Origin: Brevibacillus sp. JNUCC-41 | GTDB lineage: Bacteria; Bacillota; Bacilli; Bacillales; DSM-1321 | Length of the DNA stretch: 64,000 nt | Direction of reading: 5' to 3' | Assembly (NCBI RefSeq): GCF_014844095.1 | Contig: NZ_CP062163.1 | Span: 496,001 to 560,000 of the forward strand | Shown: one piece after another, positions 18,169-27,157 of the stretch | Layout of the letters: each line of letters starts with the position of its first letter | Position numbering within the stretch: position 1 is the stretch's first letter | Position numbers and translations under genes: made by a program | Notes under the pieces: model-generated | The model's database searches: none | What the model was told of the DNA's origin: nothing | Seen by the model: only the letters and a program-made list of their open reading frames with translations

Positions 18169-19470
18169 TTATAGTGGGATGATTCCCAATAGGACACATA
18201 CCACTATCATGACAAGCGTCGATCCGCATGCCCATTTCAGGAAGGTACGCTGCAATGCACCGAAATCTTCGCCTACCATTCCAACCAATAGATAGGTAGA
18301 TGGAACAAGCGGGCTTAATAGATGGACGGGCAACCCTAATAGTGAAGCTCTGCCGATCATGGCAGGGTCAATTCCATAAGCAGCTCCCGCTTTAGCAAGC
18401 AATGGGAGCACACCATAGTAAAATGCATCATTAGACATGAAGAACGTAAAAGGTGCTGAGATGACGGCTGTAATGACAGCAAAATGTGTGCCCATTTGAT
18501 CTGGAATATGCTGAATCAATGAGTTTGCCATGGCATCGACCATTTCCGTTCCGGCAAGGATTCCAGTGAAGACACCTGCTGCAAAAATCATCGAAATTAC
18601 AGATAAAGCATTGTCCGCATAGTTTGCCACACGCTCTTTTTGATCACTGAGTTTCGGATAATTGACCGTAATGGCAATCGCGAAACCTATCATGAACAGA
18701 ACCGCTGAAGGCATAAGTTCCATGATCAGCGCCACCAGCAATGTAAGAGTCAATGCGTAATTGAATATTATCAATTTAGGACGCTTAAGATAAGCATCTT
18801 CCGTTGCAGCCGCTTGCTGTGCCATAACACGATAATCTACTTCTATGATCCCGATTCTTTTTCTTTCTTTTTTACCCAGGCAATATGCCATGAAAAGGAC
18901 GAACAGGACCCCGCCGATCATCGCTGGGATGACAGGAGTGAAAACATCGGACATTTCAAGTTTCAAAGCGGTCATCACCCGTGCTGTAGGGCCTCCCCAA
19001 GGAAGAAGGTTCATGACTCCAGATGACGAAACGGCAATGCCGGCCAATACAAGCGGCCTCATGCCAATCCGTTTATATAGCGGAAGCATGGCTGAAATCG
19101 TTATCATATATGTGGTTGTACCATCTCCATCCAAGGAAATCAGCAAAGCCAGGACGGCCGTGCCGATGGCGATTTTCACCGGATCTCCTTTTACAACCTT
19201 AAGTATCGTATTGATGATTGGATCAAAAACGCCAGCATCGATCAAAATGCCAAAGAAAAGGATCGCAAATAAAATCATGATTCCCGTTGGCGCAACGCCT
19301 TTGATCCCTTCCAGCGCCATCTCACCCATTTTACCGCCAAACCCGCCAATAAGTGCAAAGGCGCTTGGCACTGCAATCAAAGCTATCATGGCTGAAAGTC
19401 GCCTTGTCATAATTAAAATCATAAACGCTACTATCATCAAGTATCCTAATAAAGCGAGCATATCAATCAC
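18169..19470 (-). CDS. citM: CitMHS-family Mg2+-citrate:H+ symporter
   Basis: 433 aa, exactly the usual length of B. subtilis CitM, with about 12 hydrophobic segments. The CitMHS landmarks ISLDGDGTTTYMITISAMLPLYKR and SNDAFYYGVLPLLAKAGAAYGI are present. It imports citrate complexed with divalent metal. A catabolite-response element precedes it and a CitS/CitT-type two-component system is encoded just upstream on the same strand, matching the citrate-induced, glucose-repressed arrangement. CitM versus CitH metal preference cannot be read from sequence. Confidence 0.9.
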   Translation of the reverse strand: MIDMLALLGYLMIVAFMILIMTRRLSAMIALIAVPSAFALIGGFGGKMGEMALEGIKGVAPTGIMILFAILFFGILIDAGVFDPIINTILKVVKGDPVKIAIGTAVLALLISLDGDGTTTYMITISAMLPLYKRIGMRPLVLAGIAVSSSGVMNLLPWGGPTARVMTALKLEMSDVFTPVIPAMIGGVLFVLFMAYCLGKKERKRIGIIEVDYRVMAQQAAATEDAYLKRPKLIIFNYALTLTLLVALIMELMPSAVLFMIGFAIAITVNYPKLSDQKERVANYADNALSVISMIFAAGVFTGILAGTEMVDAMANSLIQHIPDQMGTHFAVITAVISAPFTFFMSNDAFYYGVLPLLAKAGAAYGIDPAMIGRASLLGLPVHLLSPLVPSTYLLVGMVGEDFGALQRTFLKWACGSTLVMIVVCVLLGIIPL

Positions 19471-19515
19471 TCCTTATCTTCTAATAAGGTAAATTGTATA
19501 TGAAACCGCTTCATT

Positions 19516-19529
19516 TGTAAGCGTTCTCA
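19516..19529 (-). promoter_or_regulatory. cre site upstream of citM
   Basis: TGTAAGCGTTCTCA matches the CcpA consensus TGWAANCGNTNWCA at every position, about 46-59 bases before the citM start. Confidence 0.75.
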
Positions 19530-19714
19530 ATTTATTGTGTTTTAAAACTATTTAGTTAATTTTGTTCATTGTGTTCACGGAAGGGATTTTTCGAGGCTGA
19601 ACCGGCACCACTCCAAGGATTGAATGGCGGGTTCTTTAAGCGGATGATTGCAATTATTAAGAAAACTTTGACTATATTTTTTTTGCAAAGGCATGCTGCT
19701 GCGCATTCATTTTT

Positions 19715-20059
19715 CAATAGATTTGCCGGTCCATCCAAAAGGTCACAGCCGTAATCTATATTGGTCGTTGGTGTATCTTTACTGACTTCCTCGAATTCCA
19801 GCTCGTGTCATACCTTTCCAGGCCCTGATAGAAAGACCCCTAATGAAATGATGGCACTGTTGTAGGGTACATCCAAGACAATATAATAATGGTTCCATTC
19901 CGTATCGTTAACGATGGGCCGGTTCCCCATATTGTCGAATTGCAAAACATCATGAAGGGCATTATCCACCCTCATCCATAAACCACAAAATCCATCAACA
20001 TCTTTTGACTTTATAAAACCCGACAGTTTCATTCTATTACTGATGATTGGGACTGTATC
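19715..20059 (-). pseudogene. decayed fragment of a conserved C-terminal domain
   Basis: The frame reads DTVPIISNRMKLSGFIKS, then FCGLWMRVD, RPIVNDTEWNHYYIVLDVP and FLSGPGKV, a stop where a Trp is expected, and then ELEFEEVSKDTPTTNIDY. This follows a domain I recall from Bacillaceae regulator-like proteins. The N-terminal part is missing (in-frame TGA just upstream) and the GKVW-type segment carries TGA with a small deletion. No start signal is visible. It is the only content of the 700-base gap apart from the cre site. Confidence 0.6.
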
Positions 20060-20142
20060 TCATTTCCGAACCTCCTTAAGAATAAGATAACAATTAAAAC
20101 ATCGTTTTTTTGACATATATTGCTTTTTTTAAATCGCATAAA

Positions 20143-20169
20143 AAAACACCTCCAATCTTGAAGGTGTTT
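20143..20169 (-). terminator. terminator after citT
   Basis: Stem AAACACCT...AGGTGTTT followed by TTTTTTT on the minus strand, 12 bases beyond the stop. Confidence 0.85.
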
Positions 20170-20180
20170 CACACTTCATT

Positions 20181-20870
20181 CTATTGAATTTTATAATACC
20201 TTCGCTCAGGTCTTCCCACTACTCCGTATACGACTTCCGCTTTACATTTCTTTACGGATATCAAATATTCCAGATAGCGTCTCGCGGTTGTCCTGGAAGC
20301 GCCGATCTGTCCGCTCACTTGCTCAGCCGACAAACCGATATCGCTTGCTTTGAGTACCTCGATGACTTTCGCCAAAGTGATTTCGTCGACCCCTTTCGGT
20401 AAGGCCGGCCCATCGTTCGTTTCCGAAACCGCAGCTCCCTTATTCAAAATGAGATCAACAAAATCCTGATCTATCTCTTGTTTGGACTTCATCAGATGGA
20501 CCTTCTTCAGATACTCTTCGATAACTTGATTGAAACGCTTCATTTCCACTGGTTTAATTAAATAATTCTCAACACCATAGTGAAGCGCCTTTTCAAGTTG
20601 GTCTTTATCCGTTGCCGCGGTGATCATGATGATATCCACATTCGGGAACCTTTTCCGTATGTCCGGAAGAAGGTCTGTACCAAGTTGATCCGGCATATAA
20701 ACATCAAGCAAAAGCAAATCCGGGCTTTTTTGCTCCAAGATCCGAAGCGTTTTTTTGGCATTGACGGCTTTTCCGACCACTTCTATTTCATCAAAGTTTT
20801 TTAAGAATTTTTCATGGATATCCGCTACACGAAAATCATCTTCTGCGATGACTGCTCTTATCTTCAGCAT
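20181..20870 (-). CDS. citT: CitT-type response regulator
   Basis: 229 aa. Receiver domain at residues 1-120 with acidic pair EDD, phosphoacceptor Asp in LLLLDVYMPDQLG and Lys in NYLIKPVEM. The C-terminal part is a winged HTH (LSAEQVSGQIGASRTTARRYLEYLI) like CitT/DctR/DcuR. The start was chosen by GAGGAGGG. It overlaps or abuts the kinase gene. Expected to activate citM in response to citrate. Confidence 0.88.
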   Translation of the reverse strand: MLKIRAVIAEDDFRVADIHEKFLKNFDEIEVVGKAVNAKKTLRILEQKSPDLLLLDVYMPDQLGTDLLPDIRKRFPNVDIIMITAATDKDQLEKALHYGVENYLIKPVEMKRFNQVIEEYLKKVHLMKSKQEIDQDFVDLILNKGAAVSETNDGPALPKGVDEITLAKVIEVLKASDIGLSAEQVSGQIGASRTTARRYLEYLISVKKCKAEVVYGVVGRPERRYYKIQ

Positions 20871-20881
20871 TCTTTCCCTCC

Positions 20882-22459
20882 TCACTGTTCTTTAGGAAGA
20901 TACACGGTGAATATGGTGTTTCCATCCTCGCTGTGAACTTCGATGATGCCGCCCAGCTCTTTGACGACATGATCAGCATTCGCAAGTCCATAACCACTCG
21001 GACTTCCGTTGTTTTTCGAAGTGAAACCCCGATCGAAAATATGGGCGACGGCATCCTCAGGTATTCCTTTTCCGTTATCACTCACTTCAAATACCATATC
21101 ATTTCCGATATCTGTGGCGAAAAATTTCACGAGCGGCTCTTCCATGCTTGAAACCGCTTCAAGTGCATTATCGATAATGTTGCCCAGAATCAATGTTAGT
21201 TGTGACAATTTTATATGATCCGGCAGTTTCTCTAGGTAACTTTGGGCATCTATTTCAAAGATGATCTTCTTCTCCGATGCTTTCCCTATTTTTCCAAGTA
21301 AAAGGGCTTGTACCTTTGTATCCTTGATCTGTTCGAACACAACACGGTTCAAGGAATGCAATTCGGATGTTTCGCTTTGAATCATATCTATTGCTTCATC
21401 ATATTCGCCTAATTGTATCAAACCTGAAAGGACGTATAGTTTATTGGTGAACTCATGGGTTTGTGCCCTTAAATCCTCTGAATGCATCTTCACTTCCGAT
21501 AATGTGTTGACCATTTCCTCAATTTCCGTTCGATCACGGAAAGAAGCGACAACACCGCTTACCCCTTCACTATCGAAGATTGGCGTACAATTGACGATAA
21601 CGGATTTGTCTTTCCATGAAATCTCCTTATCCACCTGCGGTTCACCGGACTTCAGCACTTCGAATAAATATTTTGAAGGGAATAGGCCATCCACATTCAA
21701 ATGGCGAACGGACTCTTTAATATCGAGCAATTTTTTTGCCGGCTGATTCATCGAAGTAATCAACCCATTTTGGTCAATGGCCAGAATCCCTTCTTTCACC
21801 GATTGAAGCACTGCATTTTTTTCTTTATATAAATTGGCGATTTCAAATGGTTCCAGCCCCAATGTATCTTTACGTATGCTCCTTGCCAGCATATAACTGC
21901 CAATGATCGATATCATGATGGCCACTAAAGATACAATCATCTCTTTGGACAAATCCTTGAATATTTGGGCGCGGACATCGTCCACTAAAAAACCGACGGA
22001 GACGATTCCAATTATTTTTCCATCCGCATCGAATACCGGTGACTTCCCCCGAATGGAAAGACCGAGCGACCCTGCCGCTTCGGAGACATAATATTCGCCT
22101 TCCTTAATGGCCCTGGCATTATCCCCGCCTTCCATCCGCTTCCCAATTTCGGAAGCCAGCGGATGGGAATAGCGAATTCCCTCTTTATTCCCGACAACGA
22201 TGAACTCGGCCCCTGTTTCCCTGCGGATCTTTTCGGCAATCGGCTGAATTATGCCAGCGGGATCCTCCGTTTCAAAGGCCTCTGTGACGGTAGGCATGAA
22301 GCTAATCGTCTTTGAAAGTTCCAACGCCAATTGACCTTTATCCTTCGCTATTTGCCTTCCTTCCATATAGGAAAAAGAAGTCGTCAATAAGAGTATCAAA
22401 AACAGGCTCAACGATAAGACTAACCCAAGAATCTTGGTTTCCAGCGATACTTTCCTCAT
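20882..22459 (-). CDS. citS: CitS-type sensor histidine kinase
   Basis: 525 aa membrane kinase of the CitA/DcuS/DctS family. An N-terminal membrane helix, an extracytoplasmic PAS-like ligand domain (about residues 35-165, with the RYSHP and GSLGLSIRGKSPV landmarks), a second membrane helix, a cytoplasmic PAS, then the DHp motif AQTHEFTNKLYVLSGLIQLG with the phosphorylated His, and an HATPase with DNALEAV and GYGLANADHVVKELGG. The start taken is 12 bases after AGAGG; an in-frame ATG four codons earlier is also possible. Ligand inferred from the linked transporter. Confidence 0.87.
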   Translation of the reverse strand: MRKVSLETKILGLVLSLSLFLILLLTTSFSYMEGRQIAKDKGQLALELSKTISFMPTVTEAFETEDPAGIIQPIAEKIRRETGAEFIVVGNKEGIRYSHPLASEIGKRMEGGDNARAIKEGEYYVSEAAGSLGLSIRGKSPVFDADGKIIGIVSVGFLVDDVRAQIFKDLSKEMIVSLVAIMISIIGSYMLARSIRKDTLGLEPFEIANLYKEKNAVLQSVKEGILAIDQNGLITSMNQPAKKLLDIKESVRHLNVDGLFPSKYLFEVLKSGEPQVDKEISWKDKSVIVNCTPIFDSEGVSGVVASFRDRTEIEEMVNTLSEVKMHSEDLRAQTHEFTNKLYVLSGLIQLGEYDEAIDMIQSETSELHSLNRVVFEQIKDTKVQALLLGKIGKASEKKIIFEIDAQSYLEKLPDHIKLSQLTLILGNIIDNALEAVSSMEEPLVKFFATDIGNDMVFEVSDNGKGIPEDAVAHIFDRGFTSKNNGSPSGYGLANADHVVKELGGIIEVHSEDGNTIFTVYLPKEQ

Positions 22460-22512
22460 ATTCAGCAGCATCCTCTATTTTCATTTTCATTCACTAATTT
22501 TATAGGAGCATA

Positions 22513-22926
22513 ATGATTTTACCATTTCTATTAAATATTGAACATTGTTGGCCGTTTATTTCACGACATTCAAAAATGTTTCAAATGACTTATATGATCA
22601 TCATCACCCTTTTGCTTATTTATGATTTTTTTCCAGTCAGTTTACTATCTCATATCGTTTCATCCGAGGTACTTCTTGGGATTATGATTGTTTTATTTCT
22701 CAGTGTCCAATTTAAGAAAGATGGTCACGCCGATCATGAAATGAGGATCAAGGCGCAATTTTTTTACACTCTGTATCTCCTTTCCCTAGTCGGATTGTTG
22801 ACCGCTTTAGGGGGACGTTCAACGATAGGCATATCCTTTAATGATGTCTTTCTTTGGATAGTGCTGCTTCTTTCTTGCTACCCTATCTTTTCTTACTGGA
22901 AGAAAGCAAAACAGCCTGAAACCTAA
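22513..22926 (+). CDS. small integral membrane protein, unknown function
   Basis: 137 aa, divergent from the kinase gene. About four hydrophobic segments (residues 25-45, 50-65, 85-100, 108-125) with short charged loops such as QFKKDGHADHEMR. ATG preceded by AGGAG at a short spacing of four bases; an internal Met near residue 22 is the alternative. I do not recognise a characterised family. A shared terminator follows. Confidence 0.6.
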   Translation: MILPFLLNIEHCWPFISRHSKMFQMTYMIIITLLLIYDFFPVSLLSHIVSSEVLLGIMIVLFLSVQFKKDGHADHEMRIKAQFFYTLYLLSLVGLLTALGGRSTIGISFNDVFLWIVLLLSCYPIFSYWKKAKQPET

Positions 22927-22961
22927 AAATGCTCAAAGGAAACATCTCCTTTGAGCATTTT
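22926..22961. terminator. bidirectional terminator
   Basis: Stem AAAATGCTCAAAGGA/TCCTTTGAGCATTTT between convergent genes, touching both stop codons. Confidence 0.85.
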
Positions 22962-23404
22962 CAAAAACAGGTAAAAGAATTGATTTGTCTTGTATCAATG
23001 CCAAAAATCGTCCAGAACCTGCCATTCCACCTGAAGCCGGCAACAGATCGCGGACCGACAAAAACAGGATAATACCAGAAACTCGCACCATTATTTAGCC
23101 ATATAAAAGTATTCCTAAACAGACAAAACGAAATGGCACCTGGATCTATGGCAAATGTTGAAGCCGATTGCTGTTGAGGGATAAACGCTGGCGGGGGAGC
23201 TGTTGGTGCTTGCGAACCCGGCGGTGGCCCTGCACCGGGAAAACCGGGTTGGCCTGGAAAGCCTGGCTGCCCTGGAAAGCCTGGTGATCCAGGGATGCCC
23301 GGAAAGCCTGGTGATCCAGGGATACCTGGAAAGCCGGATAGACCGGGAAACTGCCGTTCAAGAAAAACTTGATCTTCATAATGATACGTCGGGTACATAT
23401 ACAT
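22961..23404 (-). CDS. short collagen-like repeat protein
   Basis: 147 aa. The N-terminus is Tyr-rich (YMYPTYHYED), followed by about nine G-F/I/S-P-type Gly-X-Y triplets (residues 22-60), a Pro-rich linker, and a compact C-terminal domain with CLFRNTFIWL, FWYYPVFVGPRSVAGFRW and a terminal FTCF. No signal peptide is visible. Similar Gly-Pro-rich proteins with this C-terminal domain occur in sporulating Bacillus, but their role is unknown; a spore-surface location is only a guess. Start chosen seven bases after AGAGGTGA. Confidence 0.7.
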   Translation of the reverse strand: MYMYPTYHYEDQVFLERQFPGLSGFPGIPGSPGFPGIPGSPGFPGQPGFPGQPGFPGAGPPPGSQAPTAPPPAFIPQQQSASTFAIDPGAISFCLFRNTFIWLNNGASFWYYPVFVGPRSVAGFRWNGRFWTIFGIDTRQINSFTCF

Positions 23405-23550
23405 GGTCATTCACCTCTATATGATTGAATGGAATAATGTATGTTATATGGACTAAAGATGTTTGGGCTGGATATGCAGTTTATCTCCGAATTTAAAGAT
23501 ATATCGACGCATTCTACTGTTTTATCTCCGAATTTGAAATATACACGAAG

Positions 23551-24459
23551 TCAATATAGCAATCTCCATAAATAGAAGGTCGCATAGGATTCCCAATCGG
23601 CCCACGCTGCCGATAGTTTCAGGATTTCCGCTTTCGTTGGTTTTGCTTCCGTTTCCATGACCAGTTTCATGGAATTATGCAGCCCGACGTCATCGATGGG
23701 AAAGGCTGCTGGAAAACGCAAACAGCGCATCAAGACATAGTTCGCTGTCCACGGACCGATTCCCCGTATTTTGGTCAGCATTTTTTCGGCCTCTTTTACA
23801 TCCTTTGCATTCAACAGCTTTTCTTTAGTAAGTTCCCCTCCTGCAATCAGTTGAGCAACGCCTATTAAATATTCACACTTCTTCACCGTCATCCTCAAAT
23901 CGGCAAAATCTTCGACCGTTAATTTCGCGATCACATCAGGCTTTGGAAACAGCCAATATTGCTTTCCTTCGAATTCAACAAAATCACCAAATCCCTCCAC
24001 AAGCCTCCGTTTCAAGGTATAGGCATAGGTCAAGTTAATCTGCTGTCCAAGTATTCCCCAGGCAATCGCTTCGAATAAATCCGGGATGCCCATATTTCTC
24101 AGACCGAAGAATTGGCTTACCGGCTTGTGCAATAAAGGGTCATTTTGGGCCATCTCATAAAAAGGAAGCAGGTTTGTCTCAAGATCGAACCAATGACGAA
24201 CGTATTGGGAAATAGCATCCATTACCTGATTATCCATCACTGCAGTTCGTCCTGGAAACCGAACGGTCAGCTCCGTTTCATCCATCGCACTGATTTCCAC
24301 TAAGAGTGTCTCGTTCTCGATAACAAGTGCTCGATAAATTTTTTGATCAACAATGTCGAACAGACATTCATTGGCCGATCTTGATAAGTATGTAAGGTTT
24401 TCCGAAAAGCTAAACTCCCTTGGTACATGAATCCTCAATTCGATCATGCCTTCATCCAT
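23551..24459 (-). CDS. alkA: DNA-3-methyladenine glycosylase II (AlkA)
   Basis: Base-excision enzyme removing alkylated purines. 302 aa, matching Bacillus AlkA. N-terminal AlkA-type beta domain, then the HhH-GPD fold: GILGQQINLTYAYTLKRR, the hairpin TKIRGIGPWTANYVLMR and catalytic Asp in FPIDDVGLHNSM. Divergent from adaA across a region with two Ada-type repeats, as in the B. subtilis adaptive response. Confidence 0.92.
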   Translation of the reverse strand: MDEGMIELRIHVPREFSFSENLTYLSRSANECLFDIVDQKIYRALVIENETLLVEISAMDETELTVRFPGRTAVMDNQVMDAISQYVRHWFDLETNLLPFYEMAQNDPLLHKPVSQFFGLRNMGIPDLFEAIAWGILGQQINLTYAYTLKRRLVEGFGDFVEFEGKQYWLFPKPDVIAKLTVEDFADLRMTVKKCEYLIGVAQLIAGGELTKEKLLNAKDVKEAEKMLTKIRGIGPWTANYVLMRCLRFPAAFPIDDVGLHNSMKLVMETEAKPTKAEILKLSAAWADWESYATFYLWRLLY

Positions 24460-24509
24460 TGATATGTCCTCCTTTGTCCCATTCTCTTTATACTAATGAA
24501 AAATGGATT

Positions 24510-24562
24510 CGTTATCTTGCGCTTTCATTTAACTCCCTTATTTTAACATTACGTTATCTTGC
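24510..24562. promoter_or_regulatory. Ada-type direct repeats in the alkA-adaA intergenic region
   Basis: CGTTATCTTGC occurs twice, 42 bases apart. The complement of the first includes AAAGCGCA, the core known as the Ada box in E. coli. Methylated AdaA probably binds here to induce both directions. Confidence 0.65.
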
Positions 24563-24627
24563 TTTTATATTATCAATATGTTTGTATATCAACCCTTTCT
24601 TGTATACTAAAAGCAGAGGTGAATGTG

Positions 24628-25224
24628 TTGAATCCAAAAAAGGCAGATTTCCCGAATGAATATTGGAAAGCTATTATAGATTGTGATGCAGCATATGATG
24701 ATCATTTTTTATACGGAGTAATTACGACGGGCATCTTTTGCAGGCCCTCCTGTAAATCCAGGGTGCCGAATAAGGAAAACGTGAAGATTTTCAAAAATGC
24801 CATGATGGCTTTGAAAGAAGATTTCCGGCCTTGTAAACGATGTAAGCCGGAAGGATTGAATTTGCCGATAGAAGAATGGGTTGAACAAATAGCCGAATGG
24901 ATCGACACCCATTACAGCGAACCCCTCACATTGAATAAATTGGCGGATATTTCCCACGGGAGCCCCTATCATTTACAACGATCATTCAAGCGTGTGAAGG
25001 GAATCTCGCCCACTGAATACATTCAACGGCTACGCCTTGAAAAAGCAACGTGGCTGCTGGAAAAGTCCGAACAGCCGATAACTGAAATAGGCCTGGCTGT
25101 CGGGTTCTCTAGTACACCCTATTTCATGACGCTATTCAAAAGGAAAATGGGGATTACCCCTTCAGGATATCGGAAAGCTTATCTCAAAACTCAAGTTTTG
25201 GAGCGTGAAGAAAATGAAGAATGA
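24628..25224 (+). CDS. adaA: AdaA: methylphosphotriester methyltransferase and transcription activator
   Basis: About 198 aa from a TTG start placed eight bases after GAGG; an in-frame GTG three bases earlier is possible. Zn-finger Ada domain at residues 15-80 with four Cys (GIFCRPSCKSR, RPCKRCKPEG), one of which accepts methyl from phosphotriesters. Then an AraC-type double HTH (LADISHGSPYHLQRSFKRVKG, IGLAVGFSSTPYFMTLFKRK). Methylation turns it into an activator of ada and alkA genes. Its 3' end overlaps adaB. Confidence 0.92.
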   Translation: MNPKKADFPNEYWKAIIDCDAAYDDHFLYGVITTGIFCRPSCKSRVPNKENVKIFKNAMMALKEDFRPCKRCKPEGLNLPIEEWVEQIAEWIDTHYSEPLTLNKLADISHGSPYHLQRSFKRVKGISPTEYIQRLRLEKATWLLEKSEQPITEIGLAVGFSSTPYFMTLFKRKMGITPSGYRKAYLKTQVLEREENEE

Positions 25225-25738
25225 TAAAGAACAAACCATCGATTGGGCCATATTGCATTATGATAGATGGCAGTTATATGTGGCCAAAACGGAAAAAGGG
25301 CTTTGCTATGTAGGCTCTCCTGGTCAAACATATGAAGAACTGAAGTCTTGGCTACAAAAACGCTTTCCAAATGCGAGACTTATTGAAAATGAAAAAGCAT
25401 TAAAACCCTATCTAAGAGAACTCCAAGAATATTTCGGAGGAACCAGGCAGACCTTCTCACTTCCGACAGATGTAAAAGGCACGCCCTTTCAACAAGAAAT
25501 TTGGGCAGCGCTGAATCAAATACCTTACGGAAAAACCTGTTCCTATTCCGATATTGCCCAAATCATCCAAAGACCAGCAGCTGTTCGGGCGGTCGGTACG
25601 GCCATTGGTGCCAATCCTGTTCTGATCACGGTGCCATGTCATCGGGTTATCGGAAAAAACGGGAACATTACCGGTTACCGTGGAGGTACGGAGATGAAAC
25701 AATATCTACTACATTTGGAAGCGGAAATGAAGGTATGA
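25214..25738 (+). CDS. adaB: AdaB: methylated-DNA-protein-cysteine methyltransferase
   Basis: Repairs O6-methylguanine by suicide transfer to its Cys. 174 aa, with active-site ITVPCHRVIG and the wing GTPFQQEIWAALNQIPYGKTCSYSDIA. ATG ten bases after GGAG, within the end of adaA, so coupled translation. Confidence 0.93.
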   Translation: MKNDKEQTIDWAILHYDRWQLYVAKTEKGLCYVGSPGQTYEELKSWLQKRFPNARLIENEKALKPYLRELQEYFGGTRQTFSLPTDVKGTPFQQEIWAALNQIPYGKTCSYSDIAQIIQRPAAVRAVGTAIGANPVLITVPCHRVIGKNGNITGYRGGTEMKQYLLHLEAEMKV

Positions 25739-25758
25739 GCACAATCTGACCGAAAAAA

Positions 25759-25788
25759 AAAGCATCCGACCATACGGATGCTTTTTTT
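25759..25788. terminator. terminator after adaB
   Basis: Stem AGCATCCG/CGGATGCT followed by TTTTTTT. Confidence 0.85.
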
Positions 25789-25799
25789 GCCTTAGTTTT

Positions 25800-26276
25800 T
25801 TAGTACCAAATGGTCACAGCTTTATTATATGCATCACTATTAGGGATTGCATGTATCCCTTGGGCCTGTGCCTTGCGCGGGTCATAATCATATACCATTG
25901 GTGTATAGCACGAGGTCTGCCCGACATTCACGACACCATTCCCCCCGGAGCTGGCACATGTATAGGCCTTACCATCAGTACTTCGGACGATTCTGGCGTC
26001 CGCTTCATGGTTGTATACGGCGGGCCGTGTCACGGTCACTTTGGCCCAGGCGGTTTTACAGACAGTGCTGAATTTCAATTCTACGTACGAATTTGAATCG
26101 ATCCATTTTTTATCCTTCGTTACCGCCGAACTTGCACAACTATTATAGAATGGACTTTTTCCATCATAAGTATGTGTTTCAGCCAGAGCCTGATTTTTTC
26201 CAAATCCAAAGTCGACAAGAAACATCGACAGTGTCATCACCATGGATAAACCTATCATTTTCAGTTTATTATTCAA
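25800..26276 (-). CDS. secreted DUF2690/YjfA-like protein, copy 1
   Basis: 158 aa with a Sec signal peptide (about residues 1-32, ending LAETH). The mature part THTYDGKSPFYNSCASSAVT, FSTVCKTAWAKVTV, AYTCASSGGNGVVNVGQTSCYTPMVYD has four Cys and the CKTAWA core of the DUF2690 family (B. subtilis YjfA). Exported, probably disulfide-bonded, function unknown. The downstream-oriented neighbour is a clear paralogue. Confidence 0.8.
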   Translation of the reverse strand: MNNKLKMIGLSMVMTLSMFLVDFGFGKNQALAETHTYDGKSPFYNSCASSAVTKDKKWIDSNSYVELKFSTVCKTAWAKVTVTRPAVYNHEADARIVRSTDGKAYTCASSGGNGVVNVGQTSCYTPMVYDYDPRKAQAQGIHAIPNSDAYNKAVTIWY

Positions 26277-26327
26277 GTCATTCGTCCTTTCTTTGCATAA
26301 AAGTAGATGAAGGATTTCACTTTATGA

Positions 26328-26789
26328 TTAATACCAGCCAGTTTCGCCTGCCGTATATGGCCAGTATGCAACCGCTTGAGCTTTTCGCGGATCTAAATCA
26401 TATACCATTGGTGTATAGCATGACGTTTGACCTTTATTTATTTCACCATTTCCTCCAGGAGATGCACAGCTAAATTGTTTATTATCAGTATTTCGGACAA
26501 CCAATGCCGTCGCCTCCCCATCTGCTTTAGCCGGTCTGCTTAGGGTGAGCTTTGCCCAAGCTGTTTTGCAAGTTGTACTGAATTTCAACTCTAAATTTGC
26601 AGAAGCACCGTTTAAATTAATTTTCACATTCTTCTTCGTTACTGCACTGTCCGCACAATTGTTATAGTAAGGACTTTTTCCATCATAGGTGTGTGTTTCT
26701 GCTGATGCATTGCTTGCAAAAAGATCAAGGGAGCCAAAAAGGACTAAAGAAGCTACAAAAAATGAAATACATAAAACCATTTTCTTCAT
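26328..26789 (-). CDS. secreted DUF2690/YjfA-like protein, copy 2
   Basis: About 154 aa, signal peptide residues 1-30. The same mature architecture as its neighbour (HTYDGKSPYYNNCADSAVT, FSTTCKTAWAKLTLSRPA, CYTPMVYDLDPRKAQA) with all four Cys kept but divergence elsewhere, so an old tandem duplication. Start chosen at MKKMV because the upstream ATG touches the ribosome site. Confidence 0.8.
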   Translation of the reverse strand: MKKMVLCISFFVASLVLFGSLDLFASNASAETHTYDGKSPYYNNCADSAVTKKNVKINLNGASANLELKFSTTCKTAWAKLTLSRPAKADGEATALVVRNTDNKQFSCASPGGNGEINKGQTSCYTPMVYDLDPRKAQAVAYWPYTAGETGWY

Positions 26790-26801
26790 TATTTCACTCA
26801 T

Positions 26802-27115
26802 CCCCTTAACAAGATTTGTACACTGTTCATATTACAATTTTGACATATTCTTACAAGTGATAAATTCCCTAGTTCATGAAAAACTGCATCCCCGCCTTTA
26901 ACTGGCAGCCTGCCATCACTATTACAGTCTGGTATGCTTCGCTTCATCAACCCAATCACCAGAGGACAAAGTCATTATGCCTATGAACCATTCAGGACAA
27001 ATACGGGAACATCTAAGGACATATGAATGTCGCGTTGAGACAAAACGAGCCAATAGGCTGCCGTTGACCGGGAAAGACTCAGGCCGTTGTACTTAATGTT
27101 TTTCAGAAAAAAGAA
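26802..27115. other. intergenic gap without recognised content
   Basis: No reading frame with a ribosome site, RNA structure or repeat was recognised here; it holds the promoter region of the DUF2690 pair on its left side. Confidence 0.5.
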
Positions 27116-27152
27116 AAGCCCCGACAAAACTCGAATCGTTTTGTCGGGGCTT
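27116..27152 (-). terminator. terminator after NUDIX gene
   Basis: 15-bp arms AAGCCCCGACAAAAC/GTTTTGTCGGGGCTT. Confidence 0.85.
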
Positions 27153-27157
27153 CATTT

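Noticed and set aside
25800..26789. Toxin-immunity pair in the two small secreted proteins
   Set aside because: Both have signal peptides and the same domain; they are paralogues, not partners.
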